Positions 8,315 to 18,740 of a stretch of DNA of 64,000 bases are shown here, one piece after another. Position 1 is the first letter of the stretch. Every line of letters starts with the position of its first letter. Source of the stretch: JAGNLM01 sp964439835. Lineage in GTDB: Bacteria > Pseudomonadota > Gammaproteobacteria > JAABTG01. The stretch covers positions 1 to 64,000 of the forward strand of contig CAYTPQ010000008.1 in assembly GCA_964439835.1 (NCBI GenBank). Direction: 5' to 3'. The notes under the pieces were generated by a model. It ran no database searches. It was not told where the DNA came from and saw nothing but the letters and a program-made list of their open reading frames with translations. The translations under genes were made by a program, and so were the position numbers.

Positions 8315-9655
8315 TCAGCGCTCGAGCAGCTTCGACAGGTAGTGGATGTTGACCCCCCCGTTCAAGTAGCCGGCATCTTCCAGCAGGCGCTGGTGCAGGG
8401 GGACGTTGGTCTTGATCCCCTCGATCACGATCTCGTCCAGAGCGGTGCGCATGCGGGCCAGGGCGACCTGCCGGTCCGGGCCATAGGCCACGAGCTTGCC
8501 AATCAGCGAGTCGTAGTACGGCGGCACCCGATAGCCGGTGTAGATGTGACTGTCCACCCGGATGCCCGGCCCGCCCGGCGGGTGATAGAGGGCGATCAGG
8601 CCGGGTGACGGCAGGAACCGGTCCGGGTCCTCGGCGTTGATCCGGCACTCCACCGCGTGGCCGCGGATGCGCACGTCCGACTGGTCGAGGGACAGCGGCT
8701 CGCCGGCGGCGATCCGCAGCTGCTCCACGACGATGTCGACGCCGGTGATGAGCTCCGTGATCGGGTGCTCGACCTGGACCCGGGTGTTCATCTCGATGAA
8801 GTAGAACTCCCCGTCCTGATACAGAAACTCGAACGTCCCCGCTCCCCGGTAGCCGATCTCCCGGCAGGCCTCGGCGCACCGCTCCCCCATGGCCTCCCGG
8901 ACCTTTTGAGTGATCCCCGGCGCCGGGGCCTCCTCTATGACCTTCTGGTGGCGGCGCTGGATCGAGCAGTCGCGCTCGCCCAGGTGGACGGCGTTGCCGT
9001 GCTCGTCGGCCAGCACCTGGAACTCGATGTGCCGCGGGTCCTCCAGGAACTTCTCCATGTAGACGTCGTCGTTGCCGAAGGCCGCGGCCGCCTCGGCGCG
9101 GGTGAGGGAGATCGCGTTGAGGAGGGTGGCCTCGCTGTGCACCACCCGCATCCCGCGGCCACCGCCCCCGCCGGAGGCCTTGATGATCACCGGGTAGCCG
9201 ATCTCGCGCGCGATCCGCAGGCTCTCGTCGCCGTCCTGCCCGAGGGAGCCGTTGGAGCCGGGGACGCAGGGCACCCCCGCCGCACGCATCGCGTTGATCG
9301 CAGAAACTTTGTCTCCCATCAGACGGATGGTGTCCGGGCGCGGACCGATGAACACAAATCCGCTGCGCTCGACCCGCTCGGCGAAGTCCGCGTTCTCGGA
9401 GAGGAAGCCGTAGCCGGGGTGGATCGCCTCGGCGTCGGTGACCTCGGCCGCGCTGATGACGGCGGGGATGTTCAGGTAACTGTCGATCGCCGGAGGCGGA
9501 CCGATGCAGACCGATTCGTCCGCGAGCCGCACGTGCTTCAGGTCGCGGTCCGCGGTCGAGTGCACGGCAACCGTGCGGATGCCGAGCTGGTGGCAGGCGC
9601 GCAGGACCCGCAGCGCGATCTCTCCGCGGTTCGCAATGACGACTTTCTCGAACAT
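8315..9655 (-). CDS. accC: Acetyl-CoA carboxylase, biotin carboxylase subunit
   Basis: A 446-residue ATP-grasp enzyme that carboxylates the biotin on AccB, the first half-reaction of acetyl-CoA carboxylase for fatty-acid synthesis. It starts MFEKVVIANRGEIALRVLRA. The glycine-rich ATP loop KASGGGGGRGM and the metal/bicarbonate motif EMNTRVQVEHPITE are present. Length equals the E. coli protein within a few residues. It follows accB after a 66-bp gap. Confidence 0.98.
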   Translation of the reverse strand: MFEKVVIANRGEIALRVLRACHQLGIRTVAVHSTADRDLKHVRLADESVCIGPPPAIDSYLNIPAVISAAEVTDAEAIHPGYGFLSENADFAERVERSGFVFIGPRPDTIRLMGDKVSAINAMRAAGVPCVPGSNGSLGQDGDESLRIAREIGYPVIIKASGGGGGRGMRVVHSEATLLNAISLTRAEAAAAFGNDDVYMEKFLEDPRHIEFQVLADEHGNAVHLGERDCSIQRRHQKVIEEAPAPGITQKVREAMGERCAEACREIGYRGAGTFEFLYQDGEFYFIEMNTRVQVEHPITELITGVDIVVEQLRIAAGEPLSLDQSDVRIRGHAVECRINAEDPDRFLPSPGLIALYHPPGGPGIRVDSHIYTGYRVPPYYDSLIGKLVAYGPDRQVALARMRTALDEIVIEGIKTNVPLHQRLLEDAGYLNGGVNIHYLSKLLER

Positions 9656-9721
9656 GTCTGCCCACCGGCGCGCCGGCCGGCGGCGGGACGGGTCTCCGCC
9701 CCCGCCGCCGATCCGGCCGCC

Positions 9722-10177
9722 CTAGTCGATGACGAACAGCGGCTGGCCGAACTCGACGGGCTGGCCGTTCTCTACGAGCGCCGCCTTGATCACCCCGGCG
9801 CGGTCGGCCTCGATCTGGTTGAGGATCTTCATCGCCTCGATGATGCAGAGCACGTCGCGCTCGGCCACCCGCTGGCCGACCTCGACGAAGGACTTCGCGC
9901 CCGGCGACGGCGACCGGTAGAAGGTCCCGACCATCGGCGAGGTGACCAGGTGCCCGGGGGGGACCCCCGAGTCCTCGGGCGCTTCGGTCGGCCGGGGGGC
10001 CTCGGCGGCCGGCGCGGCGGCCGGCATCGCCACGGGCGCCGGGGCGTACGGTGGTGCCGCAGCCGCCGGACCGAAGCGGCTGACCCGGACTGACTCCTCG
10101 CCCTCGTGGATCTCGATCTCGGCAACGCCGGATTCCACGAGCACCTCGATCAGTTTCTTGATTTTTCGGATGTCCAT
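9722..10177 (-). CDS. accB: Biotin carboxyl carrier protein of acetyl-CoA carboxylase
   Basis: A 151-residue carrier protein. The N-terminal MDIRKIKKLIEVLVESGVAE segment leads to an Ala/Pro-rich linker (about residues 40-75) and a C-terminal biotinyl domain with SPMVGTFYRSPSP and the biotin-accepting lysine in IIEAMKILNQI. The motif is AMKI-L-N instead of the common AMKMMN, a conservative change. The ATG at 10177 is chosen over a GTG nine bases upstream, because GGGGTG sits about 6 nt before it as a ribosome-binding site. The gene is 13 bp downstream of aroQ. Confidence 0.96.
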   Translation of the reverse strand: MDIRKIKKLIEVLVESGVAEIEIHEGEESVRVSRFGPAAAAPPYAPAPVAMPAAAPAAEAPRPTEAPEDSGVPPGHLVTSPMVGTFYRSPSPGAKSFVEVGQRVAERDVLCIIEAMKILNQIEADRAGVIKAALVENGQPVEFGQPLFVID

Positions 10178-10190
10178 GGGTGGCACCCCG

Positions 10191-10640
10191 TCAGGCCGGC
10201 GACGACCCCAACCGGGTCAGGGCGGCCTCTAGGGCGAGTGCGTAGCCCTGGGCCCCGAGCCCCGTGATCACGCCGACGGCGACATCAGAGAAGTAGGACC
10301 TGTGGCGGAAGGACTCCCGCCGGTACACGTTCGAGAGGTGAACCTCGATGAACGGCACGCCCACCCCCAGCAGCGCGTCGCGCAGGGCGACGCTGGTGTG
10401 GGTGAAGGCAGCCGGGTTGATCAGGATGAAGCGGGCGCCCTCGCGCCCCGCCTGGTGGACGCGGTCCACCAGCTCATGCTCGGCGTTGGACTGGAAGCAG
10501 ACGAGCTCGTGCCCGGCAGCCTCGGCACGCCGGGTCAGGGCCTCGTTGATCGACGCCAGCGAGTCCGAACCGTAGTGGTCCGGCTCCCGCAAGCCGAGCA
10601 GGTTGAGGTTGGGGCCGTGTAGGACCAGGATCCTGGACAT
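10191..10640 (-). CDS. aroQ: 3-dehydroquinate dehydratase, type II
   Basis: A 149-residue dodecameric shikimate-pathway enzyme. Family motifs: GPNLNLLG near the N-terminus, the catalytic-tyrosine loop LREPDHYGSDSL, NPAAFTHTSVALRDAL, and the catalytic-histidine strand FIEVHLSNVYRRESFR. The ATG at 10640 (MSRILVLHGPN) is used; the upstream in-frame extension has no homology. The leader directly before it can fold into an 8-bp hairpin with the GGAG ribosome-binding sequence in and next to its loop. It heads the aroQ-accB-accC-prmA run. Confidence 0.96.
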   Translation of the reverse strand: MSRILVLHGPNLNLLGLREPDHYGSDSLASINEALTRRAEAAGHELVCFQSNAEHELVDRVHQAGREGARFILINPAAFTHTSVALRDALLGVGVPFIEVHLSNVYRRESFRHRSYFSDVAVGVITGLGAQGYALALEAALTRLGSSPA

Positions 10641-10641
10641 C

Positions 10642-10661
10642 GGTTCGACTCCGGTCGAACC
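10642..10661 (-). promoter_or_regulatory. Hairpin in the aroQ 5' leader spanning the ribosome-binding site
   Basis: Arms GGTTCGAC (10642-10649) and GTCGAACC (10654-10661) pair perfectly around a 4-nt loop. On the transcribed (minus) strand the hairpin ends one base before the aroQ ATG, and GGAG lies partly in the loop. It could modulate translation initiation. It also resembles a tRNA T-arm, but no tRNA surrounds it. Confidence 0.35.
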
Positions 10662-10729
10662 CCCGCGAGTTCCCAAACTTTCCCGGCAGGATAGCAGATC
10701 TTACCCATATCTACCGCCGCTGGGGGGCT

Positions 10730-13003
10730 TCACCGGAGGGCCCTCTCGGCGTGCGGGCGGAATTCGGCGGCGGGCTTGAATCCGACCAGTCGGTAGCCGC
10801 GGCGCTCGACCCCGTCCGGGCCGTAGAACAGGATGGCCGGGGGGCCGATCAGTCCGAGGGACTTCAGCAGCGCCTGGTCCTCGGCGTCGTTGTCCGTCAC
10901 GTCGGCCTTCAGCAGGATTGCGCCCTCCAGCGCCTTCTGCACGCCCGGGTCGGAGAAGGTGAACTTTTCCAACTCCTTGCAAGCCACGCACCAGTCGGCG
11001 TAGAAGTCCAGCATCACCGGCTTGCCGGCCGCCCGGGCCTCGGCGAGGCCCGCCTCGAGGCCCGCAGGGCCCTTGATCTTCTTGAACGCCAGCCCCGCCT
11101 GGGCCTGGCCCGCCCCGGGAGTGGCGCTGGCCACGCCCACCCCTTTGAGGGGCTGCAGCACGTCGCCGCCGCCGCCGCTGGCGGCACCAATCATGAGCAA
11201 CACGCCGTAGACCAGGAAGACCAGGCCGAGCCCCTTCCACAGCCGCCGGAAGCCGCTCGCGTCCATCCCGAGGGGCTCCAGGGCCCCGAGGTAAACAGCC
11301 GAGACGATGAACAGCGCGGACCAGAGCAGCAGCGAGACCCACCCCGGAAGCACCCGCTCCATCAGGAACACGGCCACCCCGAGCAGCGCGACGCCGAACA
11401 CCGCCTTGACGGCGTTCATCCAGCCGCCGGCCCGCGGCAGGTACCTGCCTTCGAGCGTGCCGACCGCCACGAGCGGGGCGCCCATGCCCATGCTGAGGGA
11501 GAACAGGGCGAGGCCGCCGAGCCAGGGATCGCCGGTCTGCCCTATATAAATGAGTGCGCCGGCCAGCGGCGGGGCCACACAGGGCCCGACGATCAACGCC
11601 GACAGGAAGCCCATGACCCCCACGCCGATGAGCGTCCCGCCGCGCTGGCGGTTGCTGAGCTCGGTGAGCCGGGACTGCCAGGATGACGGCAACTGCAGGT
11701 CGTAGAACCCGAACATCGAGAGGGCGAGGAGGACGAAGACCAGGGCAAAGCTGGAGAGCACCCAGGGATCCTGCAGGGCGGCCTGCAGGTTGGCCCCGAA
11801 GAGTCCCGCGATCACGCCGGCAATGGTGTAGGTCACCGACATGGCCAGCACGTAGACCACCGAGAGGACGAAGGCGCGCCGGGTGGTGATCCGGCTACCC
11901 TGGCCGACGATGATTCCGGACAGGATCGGGATCATGGGGAACACGCAGGGGGTGAAGGCCAGCAGCAGGCCGAAACCGAAGAACCATAGGGAGGTGACGA
12001 GGGCGCTGTCGCTGGCGAGCTTGGCGGCCAGCTGGTCCTGCTCGGACACCGGCTCCTCCGGCCGCGGCGCAGGCGCCGGGCTCGGCGCGGGGACCTGTGC
12101 CGTACCCAGCGCCGCCCCGGCCGGCACCGTGAGGGCGGCCTTCTTGGTCATCGGCGGATAGCAGATCCCGGCCTCGGCGCAGCCCTGGAAGCCGACCTCG
12201 AGCTCGAACGGGGTGCCGGCCTTGCCCGACGCCACGGGCACGCGGACCTCGACCTGGTGGTAATACACCTCGACCCGCCCGAAGCTGGGGTCGTCCTTCT
12301 GCTTGCCCGGCGGGAACACCGGCGCGCCCAGGACCACGCCCGATGCGTCCTTGACCGCGAACTTGAAGCGGTCCCGGTAAAGGTAGTAGCGGTCGGCGAC
12401 GTCCCAACGCGCTACGACTGCCCCGTCCGCCGTCTCCGCCGAGAAGCGGAAGGCGACGTCGGGCTCGAGGAAGTCGTCGTCCGCGCCCTGGAGTCCGAGG
12501 CTCTGGCCGAGACCGGCGAGCGCCTTCAGTGCCCCGCCCTCCGCCGGTGCCGGCTGCTTTGCGGCCGGGGAAGCGGCCGCCGCGGGCAGATCCACCTGGA
12601 CCGTGCGGGTGTGGGGCGGGTAGCACACGCCGATGTCCGCGCAGCCCTGGCTGGTCACCTGCAGGTCGAGTCGGGTGAGGCCGGCGGGCCGCTCGATCGG
12701 CACCTCGAAGGCCAGCTTCCCCCGGTAGGTCTCCAGCTTCCCGAAGAAGGGGTCGTCCTTCGGGGTACCCGGGGGCAGCGACGGCTCCCCAACCGTCACC
12801 CCTGGCGCGGAGGCACGGACCCGGAACTTGTCGCGGTACAGGTAATAGCCGTTGGCGATGGACCACTCGAGGCGGACTCCGGACGGGGTTCCGCGGACGG
12901 AGACCTGGAAGGCCTGGTCCGGCGGGAGCAGGTCGTCAGCGGCTGCGGCGAGGGGGCCGGGCAGGAACCCGAGCAGAACGAGGGACAGCAGCAGTCGTTT
13001 CAT
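10730..13003 (-). CDS. dsbD: Thiol:disulfide interchange protein DsbD with duplicated N-terminal domain
   Basis: This inner-membrane reductase passes electrons from cytoplasmic thioredoxin to periplasmic DsbC/DsbG and cytochrome c maturation proteins. It has 757 residues, against 565 in E. coli. The order is: signal peptide (1-20); alpha domain 1 with QGCADIGVCYPP; alpha domain 2 with QGCAEAGICYPP; the eight-helix beta domain with FTPCVFPMIP and GPCVAPPLAG; and the C-terminal thioredoxin-like gamma domain with DWCVACKELEKF. All redox cysteine pairs are present, including both copies in the duplicated alpha domains. Its start overlaps the cutA stop by 4 bp (ATGA), as in the cutA-dsbD pair of E. 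coli. Confidence 0.96.
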   Translation of the reverse strand: MKRLLLSLVLLGFLPGPLAAAADDLLPPDQAFQVSVRGTPSGVRLEWSIANGYYLYRDKFRVRASAPGVTVGEPSLPPGTPKDDPFFGKLETYRGKLAFEVPIERPAGLTRLDLQVTSQGCADIGVCYPPHTRTVQVDLPAAAASPAAKQPAPAEGGALKALAGLGQSLGLQGADDDFLEPDVAFRFSAETADGAVVARWDVADRYYLYRDRFKFAVKDASGVVLGAPVFPPGKQKDDPSFGRVEVYYHQVEVRVPVASGKAGTPFELEVGFQGCAEAGICYPPMTKKAALTVPAGAALGTAQVPAPSPAPAPRPEEPVSEQDQLAAKLASDSALVTSLWFFGFGLLLAFTPCVFPMIPILSGIIVGQGSRITTRRAFVLSVVYVLAMSVTYTIAGVIAGLFGANLQAALQDPWVLSSFALVFVLLALSMFGFYDLQLPSSWQSRLTELSNRQRGGTLIGVGVMGFLSALIVGPCVAPPLAGALIYIGQTGDPWLGGLALFSLSMGMGAPLVAVGTLEGRYLPRAGGWMNAVKAVFGVALLGVAVFLMERVLPGWVSLLLWSALFIVSAVYLGALEPLGMDASGFRRLWKGLGLVFLVYGVLLMIGAASGGGGDVLQPLKGVGVASATPGAGQAQAGLAFKKIKGPAGLEAGLAEARAAGKPVMLDFYADWCVACKELEKFTFSDPGVQKALEGAILLKADVTDNDAEDQALLKSLGLIGPPAILFYGPDGVERRGYRLVGFKPAAEFRPHAERALR

Positions 13004-13335
13004 CGAGGTGGGCTCACGCTTTCGTCAATCCAGGCCAAATAGGGTCCGAGACCGGCGTGCAGCGGCACGGCCAGGATCTCGGGCACCTCGTAGGGGTGGT
13101 GGGCACGGATGGCCGCCTCCAGGTCGACGTACCGGTCGGCGCGGGTCTTGATCAAGAGCTGGAGCTCGTCCGCGCTCTCCAACGCGCCCTTCCACCGATA
13201 GTAGGAGCGGACCCCCGGCACGACGCTGACGCAGGCGCAGAGGCCCTCCTCCACCAGGCCGCGGGCGAGCGTGCGCGCGCTCTCCTCGTCCGGGCAGGTC
13301 GTCAGCACGAGCAAGTAGGAAGGGCTCGGGGTCAT
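13000..13335 (-). CDS. cutA: Divalent-cation tolerance protein CutA
   Basis: A 111-residue trimeric cytoplasmic protein of the CutA1 family, linked genetically to copper tolerance. Motifs: VLTTCPDEESARTLARGLVEEGLCACVSVVPGVRSYYRWKG (shortened to its recognisable core CACVSVVPGVRSYYRW) and the C-terminal EVPEILAVPL. The ATG giving MTPSPSYLLVL is selected; the upstream in-frame extension is not conserved. It is translationally coupled to dsbD and divergent from groES. Confidence 0.93.
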   Translation of the reverse strand: MTPSPSYLLVLTTCPDEESARTLARGLVEEGLCACVSVVPGVRSYYRWKGALESADELQLLIKTRADRYVDLEAAIRAHHPYEVPEILAVPLHAGLGPYLAWIDESVSPPR

Positions 13336-13503
13336 CGCCGGGCGCGGGGACTCCGGGGTCGGACACGGACGGTACGACCCGCGGCGGGCGTACGCAAGCC
13401 CGAAGGGTGTGGGGGCTCTGCCCTCGGACAGCCTTGGCAATCAGGCGCCGCCGGGCTCTGAACCAGGCCAGGGGTAGGCCCGGACGGGTACACGTACCCT
13501 ACC

Positions 13504-13531
13504 TTGACAGTTGACGATCGGTATTTATTAT
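13504..13531 (+). promoter_or_regulatory. Sigma-70-type promoter of groES-groEL
   Basis: A consensus -35 TTGACA (13504-13509) is followed by a 16-bp spacer and the -10 hexamer TATTAT (13526-13531). The CIRCE operator begins at the last base of the -10, so repressor binding should block initiation. An interrupted palindrome, GGGTAC-AC-GTACCC, ends 4 bp before the -35. Confidence 0.75.
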
Positions 13532-13557
13532 TAGCACTCACTTCGGGTGAGCGCTAA
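13531..13557. promoter_or_regulatory. CIRCE operator (HrcA-binding site)
   Basis: TTAGCACTC-N9-GAGCGCTAA matches the CIRCE consensus TTAGCACTC-N9-GAGTGCTAA with a single substitution and the exact 9-nt spacer. It lies 58 bp before groES. It implies an hrcA gene elsewhere in the genome. Confidence 0.93.
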
Positions 13558-13615
13558 CAGCGCCCCCCCGGACATCCCCCGAAACCTGCAGGACAACACG
13601 TCAGGAGGCTGTTCG

Positions 13616-13906
13616 ATGAAACTGCGCCCTCTACACGATCGCGTCATCGTCAAGCGCACCGAGGAAGAGCGGACGTCACCCGGCGGGATCGTGATCCCCG
13701 ACACCGCGGCCGAGAAGCCGATCCGCGGCGAGGTCATCGCCGCCGGCAACGGCAAGCTGCTCGACAGCGGCGAGCTGCGGCCCCTGGACGTCAAGCCGGG
13801 CGACCGGGTGCTGTTCGGCAAGTACGCCGGCACCGAGGTGAAGGTCGACGGCCAGGACCTCCTCGTGATGCGCGAGGACGACATCATGGCGGTGATCGAG
13901 GCCTAG
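13616..13906 (+). CDS. groS: Co-chaperonin GroES
   Basis: A 96-residue heptameric lid of the GroEL folding chamber. MKLRPLHDRVIVKRTEEE is the classical start, followed by the mobile-loop motif TSPGGIVIPDTAAEKP and the C-terminal LLVMREDDIMAVIEA. The ATG is preceded by AGGAGG about 7 nt upstream. An upstream in-frame ATG at 13547 would sit inside the CIRCE operator and is rejected. It is co-transcribed with groEL. Confidence 0.98.
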   Translation: MKLRPLHDRVIVKRTEEERTSPGGIVIPDTAAEKPIRGEVIAAGNGKLLDSGELRPLDVKPGDRVLFGKYAGTEVKVDGQDLLVMREDDIMAVIEA

Positions 13907-13960
13907 TAGCCCTCGCCTGCTGACACCGGTTTCCCATTCAGAACTGAGAGGATTTTCAAG

Positions 13961-15604
<1,644 letters not shown>

Positions 15605-15661
15605 GGAACCCGACGCTCCGGGGGCGGCACCGCGCTGCCGCCCTACTCGTTGGTGCACTGA

Positions 15662-15685
15662 CCCCGCCAGCCGGCGGGGTTTTTT
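15662..15685 (+). terminator. Rho-independent terminator of groES-groEL
   Basis: Stem CCCCGCC / GGCGGGG with the 4-nt loop AGCC is directly followed by six T residues. A second small hairpin, CTTGCCC-GA-GGGCAAG, follows at 15686-15701. Confidence 0.92.
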
Positions 15686-15832
15686 CTTGCCCGAGGGCAA
15701 GCTGAGCCTCCCCCACCTCGGCTGGGTTATCCTCAGAGGCCGTGAAGAAATCGGCCACCGCTCTGCCGGGTGGCAGGATCTCGGTGCGGCCCCGCGGCCG
15801 CGATGGTTGAGGATCAAGCGGGGACGGTACCC

Positions 15833-18730
15833 ATGAGCAGGGACCCGGGCAGCGGACCTCGGTTGACGCCCGAACTGGCACGCCTGGCCGAAGAGCGGCG
15901 GCGGGCTTACGAGGAGGCCTGCGGGCGCGCCGGTATAGCGCCGATCGAATGGGACCGCGCGGCGGGCGGGCGATGGCAGGTCCTGTGGGCCCTGAGCGAC
16001 TTCGCCGCCCTGACCTGCATCCGCCGGCCCGCGCTGCCCGGCGAGTTGGCAGCCAGCGGCGACCTGGGATCCCCCTTCCCCGACGGGACCTACCGGCAGC
16101 GGGTCAGCGCGGCCCTCGCGCCGGTCACCGACGAGACTGCCCTCAAGGTGGTACTGCGCCAGCTCCGAGCGCGGGAGATGGTCCGGATCGCCTATCGCGA
16201 CCTGGCGGGCCTTGCCGACCTGAACGAGACCGTCCGCGAGCTCTCGGATCTGGCCGACGCGGTCATCGAGGGGGCGCTCGGCTGGCTGCACGAGGCCCAG
16301 TCCCGAGACCTCGGCACGCCCCGCACGCGCGAGGGCGAGCCCCAGCAGATGGTCGTGCTCGCGATGGGCAAGCTTGGCGGCCGCGAGCTCAACTTCTCCT
16401 CGGACGTGGACCTGGTGTTCGCCGTCGCCGAGGACGGACGGACCGCCGGCGGGCGGCGCGACCTCTCCAGCGTCGAGTACTTCGTGCGCCTCGGCCAGCG
16501 CCTGATTACGGCCCTCGGCGAGCGCACCCCCGAGGGGTTCGTATTCCGCGTCGACATGCGCCTGCGGCCGTTCGGCAACTCGGGCCCGCTGGTGATGACC
16601 TTCGACGGCCTGGAGGCCTACTACCAGACCCACGGCCGGGAATGGGAGCGCTACGCCCTGATCAAGGCCCGGCCGGTGGCCGGGGATGTCGCTGCGGGCG
16701 AGCGGCTGCTGGACGCGCTCCGCCCCTTCGTCTACCGGCGGTATCTCGACTTCGGCGCCATCGAGTCCCTGCGGGAGATGAAGGCTCTCGTGTCCCAGGA
16801 GGTCTCCCGCAAAGGGATGCAGGCCGACCTCAAGCTCGGACCCGGGGGGATCCGGGAGGTCGAGTTCGTCGCCCAGGTCTTCCAGCTGATCCGCGGCGGC
16901 CGCGAGCCGTCGCTGCGCGGGCGCAGCCTGTTGCCGACGCTCGCCGCCCTGAGCGAGCGAGGCGACTTGCCGGAAGGCGCGGCGCACGAGCTGGCCGACG
17001 CCTACGTCTTCCTGCGCCGGGCCGAGCACCGGGTGCAGGCGATCGACGACCGCCAGACCCAGGCCCTGCCGGCCGACCCCCTGGGTCAGGCGCGCCTCGC
17101 CTGCGGCATGGGGTTCGACGGCTGGGAGGCATTCTCCCGGGCCCTGCAGGAACACCGGGACCGGGTCGAGGGGCACTTCCAGCGCGTCTTCAGCGCCGGC
17201 GAGCAGGCCGGCGGCGGGGACGCCCACGAACCCTGGGCCGTGCTCTGGGCCGGCCGCATGAGCGCGGATGCAGCGGAGCGGGCACTCACTGACGGCGGGT
17301 TCTCTCCGGCGGCCGACACGCTGCGGCGGCTCGAGGACCTGCGCGCCAGCCGCGCCGTCCGGCTGATGAGCCCCCACGGGCGCGAGCGCCTGGACCGCTT
17401 GATGCCCGTGCTGCTGGCCCGCGCCGCGGGCACCGCAGACCCGCCCGAGACCCTCCGACGCCTGGTGCCCCTGCTGGAGGCGACCGCCCGGCGTAGCGTC
17501 TACCTGGCCCTGCTGATCGAGCACCCGGACGCCCTGGCGCGGCTGGTGCAGCTCTGCTCCGCCAGTCCCTGGATCGCCGATCACCTAGCCCACTATCCGA
17601 TCCTGCTCGACGAGCTGCTGGACCCCCGCACCCTGTTCGCCCCCCCGGGGCGGGAGGGCCTGGCCCGCGACCTCGCGCAGCAGATGGCCCGGGTGGAGGG
17701 GGGAGACGCCGAGGAGGAGATGGACGCCCTGCGGCTGTTCAAGCAGGCCCACGTGCTCCGGGTCGCCGCTGCCGACGTGTCCCGCGCCCTGCGCCTGATG
17801 GTCGTGAGCGACCACCTGAGCTGGCTCGCCGAGGTCATCCTGGAGCGGGTGCTGGGGCTGGCCTGGCGGGATCTGGTCGGGCGCCATGGCAGGCCGCGCT
17901 GCCGGGTCGACGGCGACTGGGAGTACCCCTCGTTCGGTATCGTGGCCTACGGCAAGCTGGGCGGCCTGGAACTCGGCTACGGCTCCGACCTCGATCTGGT
18001 GTTCGTGCACACCAGCGCGGGCGAGGAGCAGACGACCGAGGGCGAGCGCCCCGTCCCGAACGCCGTGTTCTTCTCCCGCCTCGGGGCGCGCATCGTCCAC
18101 TTGCTGACCGCCCGCACCGCAGGGGGCGTGCTCTACGAGGTGGACATGCGCCTGCGCCCGAGTGGGTCTTCCGGACTCCTGGTGAGCAGCATGGACGCCT
18201 TCGAGGCCTACCAGCGGGACGAGGCCTGGACCTGGGAGCACCAGGCCCTGGTGCGGGCACGGCCGGTGGTCGGCGAGCCGCGGCTGGTGGCCCGCTTCGA
18301 GGCCGCGCGGCTCTCGGCGCTCACACGTGAGCGCGACGCCGAGACCCTGCGCCGGGAAGTTCGGGAGATGCGCGAGAAGATGCGCGAGCACCTGGCCGCG
18401 GGGGGCGCCGGGCTGTTCGACCTGAAACAGGACCGCGGCGGTATCGCCGATATCGAGTTTTTGGTGCAATATCTGGCCCTGCGCTGGGGGCGCGCGCACC
18501 CGGTCATCCTGCGCTACACCGACAACGTCCGGTTGCTGGAGGGACTCACGGTGAGCGGGTGCCTGCCGGCGACCGACGCGACGCTGCTGACCCAGGCCTA
18601 CCTGGCCTTCCGGGCCCGGGTGCACACCCTGGCGCTGCAGGGCCTGGAGGGCGTCGCCCGCGAAGACGCGGAGCTGACCCGCTTCCGCGATGGCGTCGCG
18701 GCGCTCTGGCACCGCCTGATGGAGTCTTGA
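15833..18730 (+). CDS. glnE: Bifunctional glutamine synthetase adenylyltransferase/deadenylylase
   Basis: This enzyme modifies GlnA in response to the PII protein, controlling nitrogen assimilation. It has 965 residues (E. coli 946). It contains two nucleotidyltransferase domains: the N-terminal deadenylylase core with GKLGGRELNFSSDVDLVF and RVDMRLRPFGNSGPLV, and the C-terminal adenylyltransferase core with YGKLGGLELGYGSDLDLVF and EVDMRLRPSGSSGLLV. The paired G-K-L-G-G and D-x-D motifs are intact in both. I use ATG 15833; an ATG at 15803 is a possible longer start. It is followed after 10 bp by ilvE, a pairing also seen in Pseudomonas. Confidence 0.96.
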   Translation: MSRDPGSGPRLTPELARLAEERRRAYEEACGRAGIAPIEWDRAAGGRWQVLWALSDFAALTCIRRPALPGELAASGDLGSPFPDGTYRQRVSAALAPVTDETALKVVLRQLRAREMVRIAYRDLAGLADLNETVRELSDLADAVIEGALGWLHEAQSRDLGTPRTREGEPQQMVVLAMGKLGGRELNFSSDVDLVFAVAEDGRTAGGRRDLSSVEYFVRLGQRLITALGERTPEGFVFRVDMRLRPFGNSGPLVMTFDGLEAYYQTHGREWERYALIKARPVAGDVAAGERLLDALRPFVYRRYLDFGAIESLREMKALVSQEVSRKGMQADLKLGPGGIREVEFVAQVFQLIRGGREPSLRGRSLLPTLAALSERGDLPEGAAHELADAYVFLRRAEHRVQAIDDRQTQALPADPLGQARLACGMGFDGWEAFSRALQEHRDRVEGHFQRVFSAGEQAGGGDAHEPWAVLWAGRMSADAAERALTDGGFSPAADTLRRLEDLRASRAVRLMSPHGRERLDRLMPVLLARAAGTADPPETLRRLVPLLEATARRSVYLALLIEHPDALARLVQLCSASPWIADHLAHYPILLDELLDPRTLFAPPGREGLARDLAQQMARVEGGDAEEEMDALRLFKQAHVLRVAAADVSRALRLMVVSDHLSWLAEVILERVLGLAWRDLVGRHGRPRCRVDGDWEYPSFGIVAYGKLGGLELGYGSDLDLVFVHTSAGEEQTTEGERPVPNAVFFSRLGARIVHLLTARTAGGVLYEVDMRLRPSGSSGLLVSSMDAFEAYQRDEAWTWEHQALVRARPVVGEPRLVARFEAARLSALTRERDAETLRREVREMREKMREHLAAGGAGLFDLKQDRGGIADIEFLVQYLALRWGRAHPVILRYTDNVRLLEGLTVSGCLPATDATLLTQAYLAFRARVHTLALQGLEGVAREDAELTRFRDGVAALWHRLMES

Positions 18731-18740
18731 GGTTCACGCT

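Noticed and set aside
10642..10661. tRNA T-arm-like sequence (GGTTCGAC...) as an attachment site or tRNA remnant
   Set aside because: There is no acceptor stem, anticodon arm or CCA end nearby, and no integrase in the window. It is better read as a leader hairpin.
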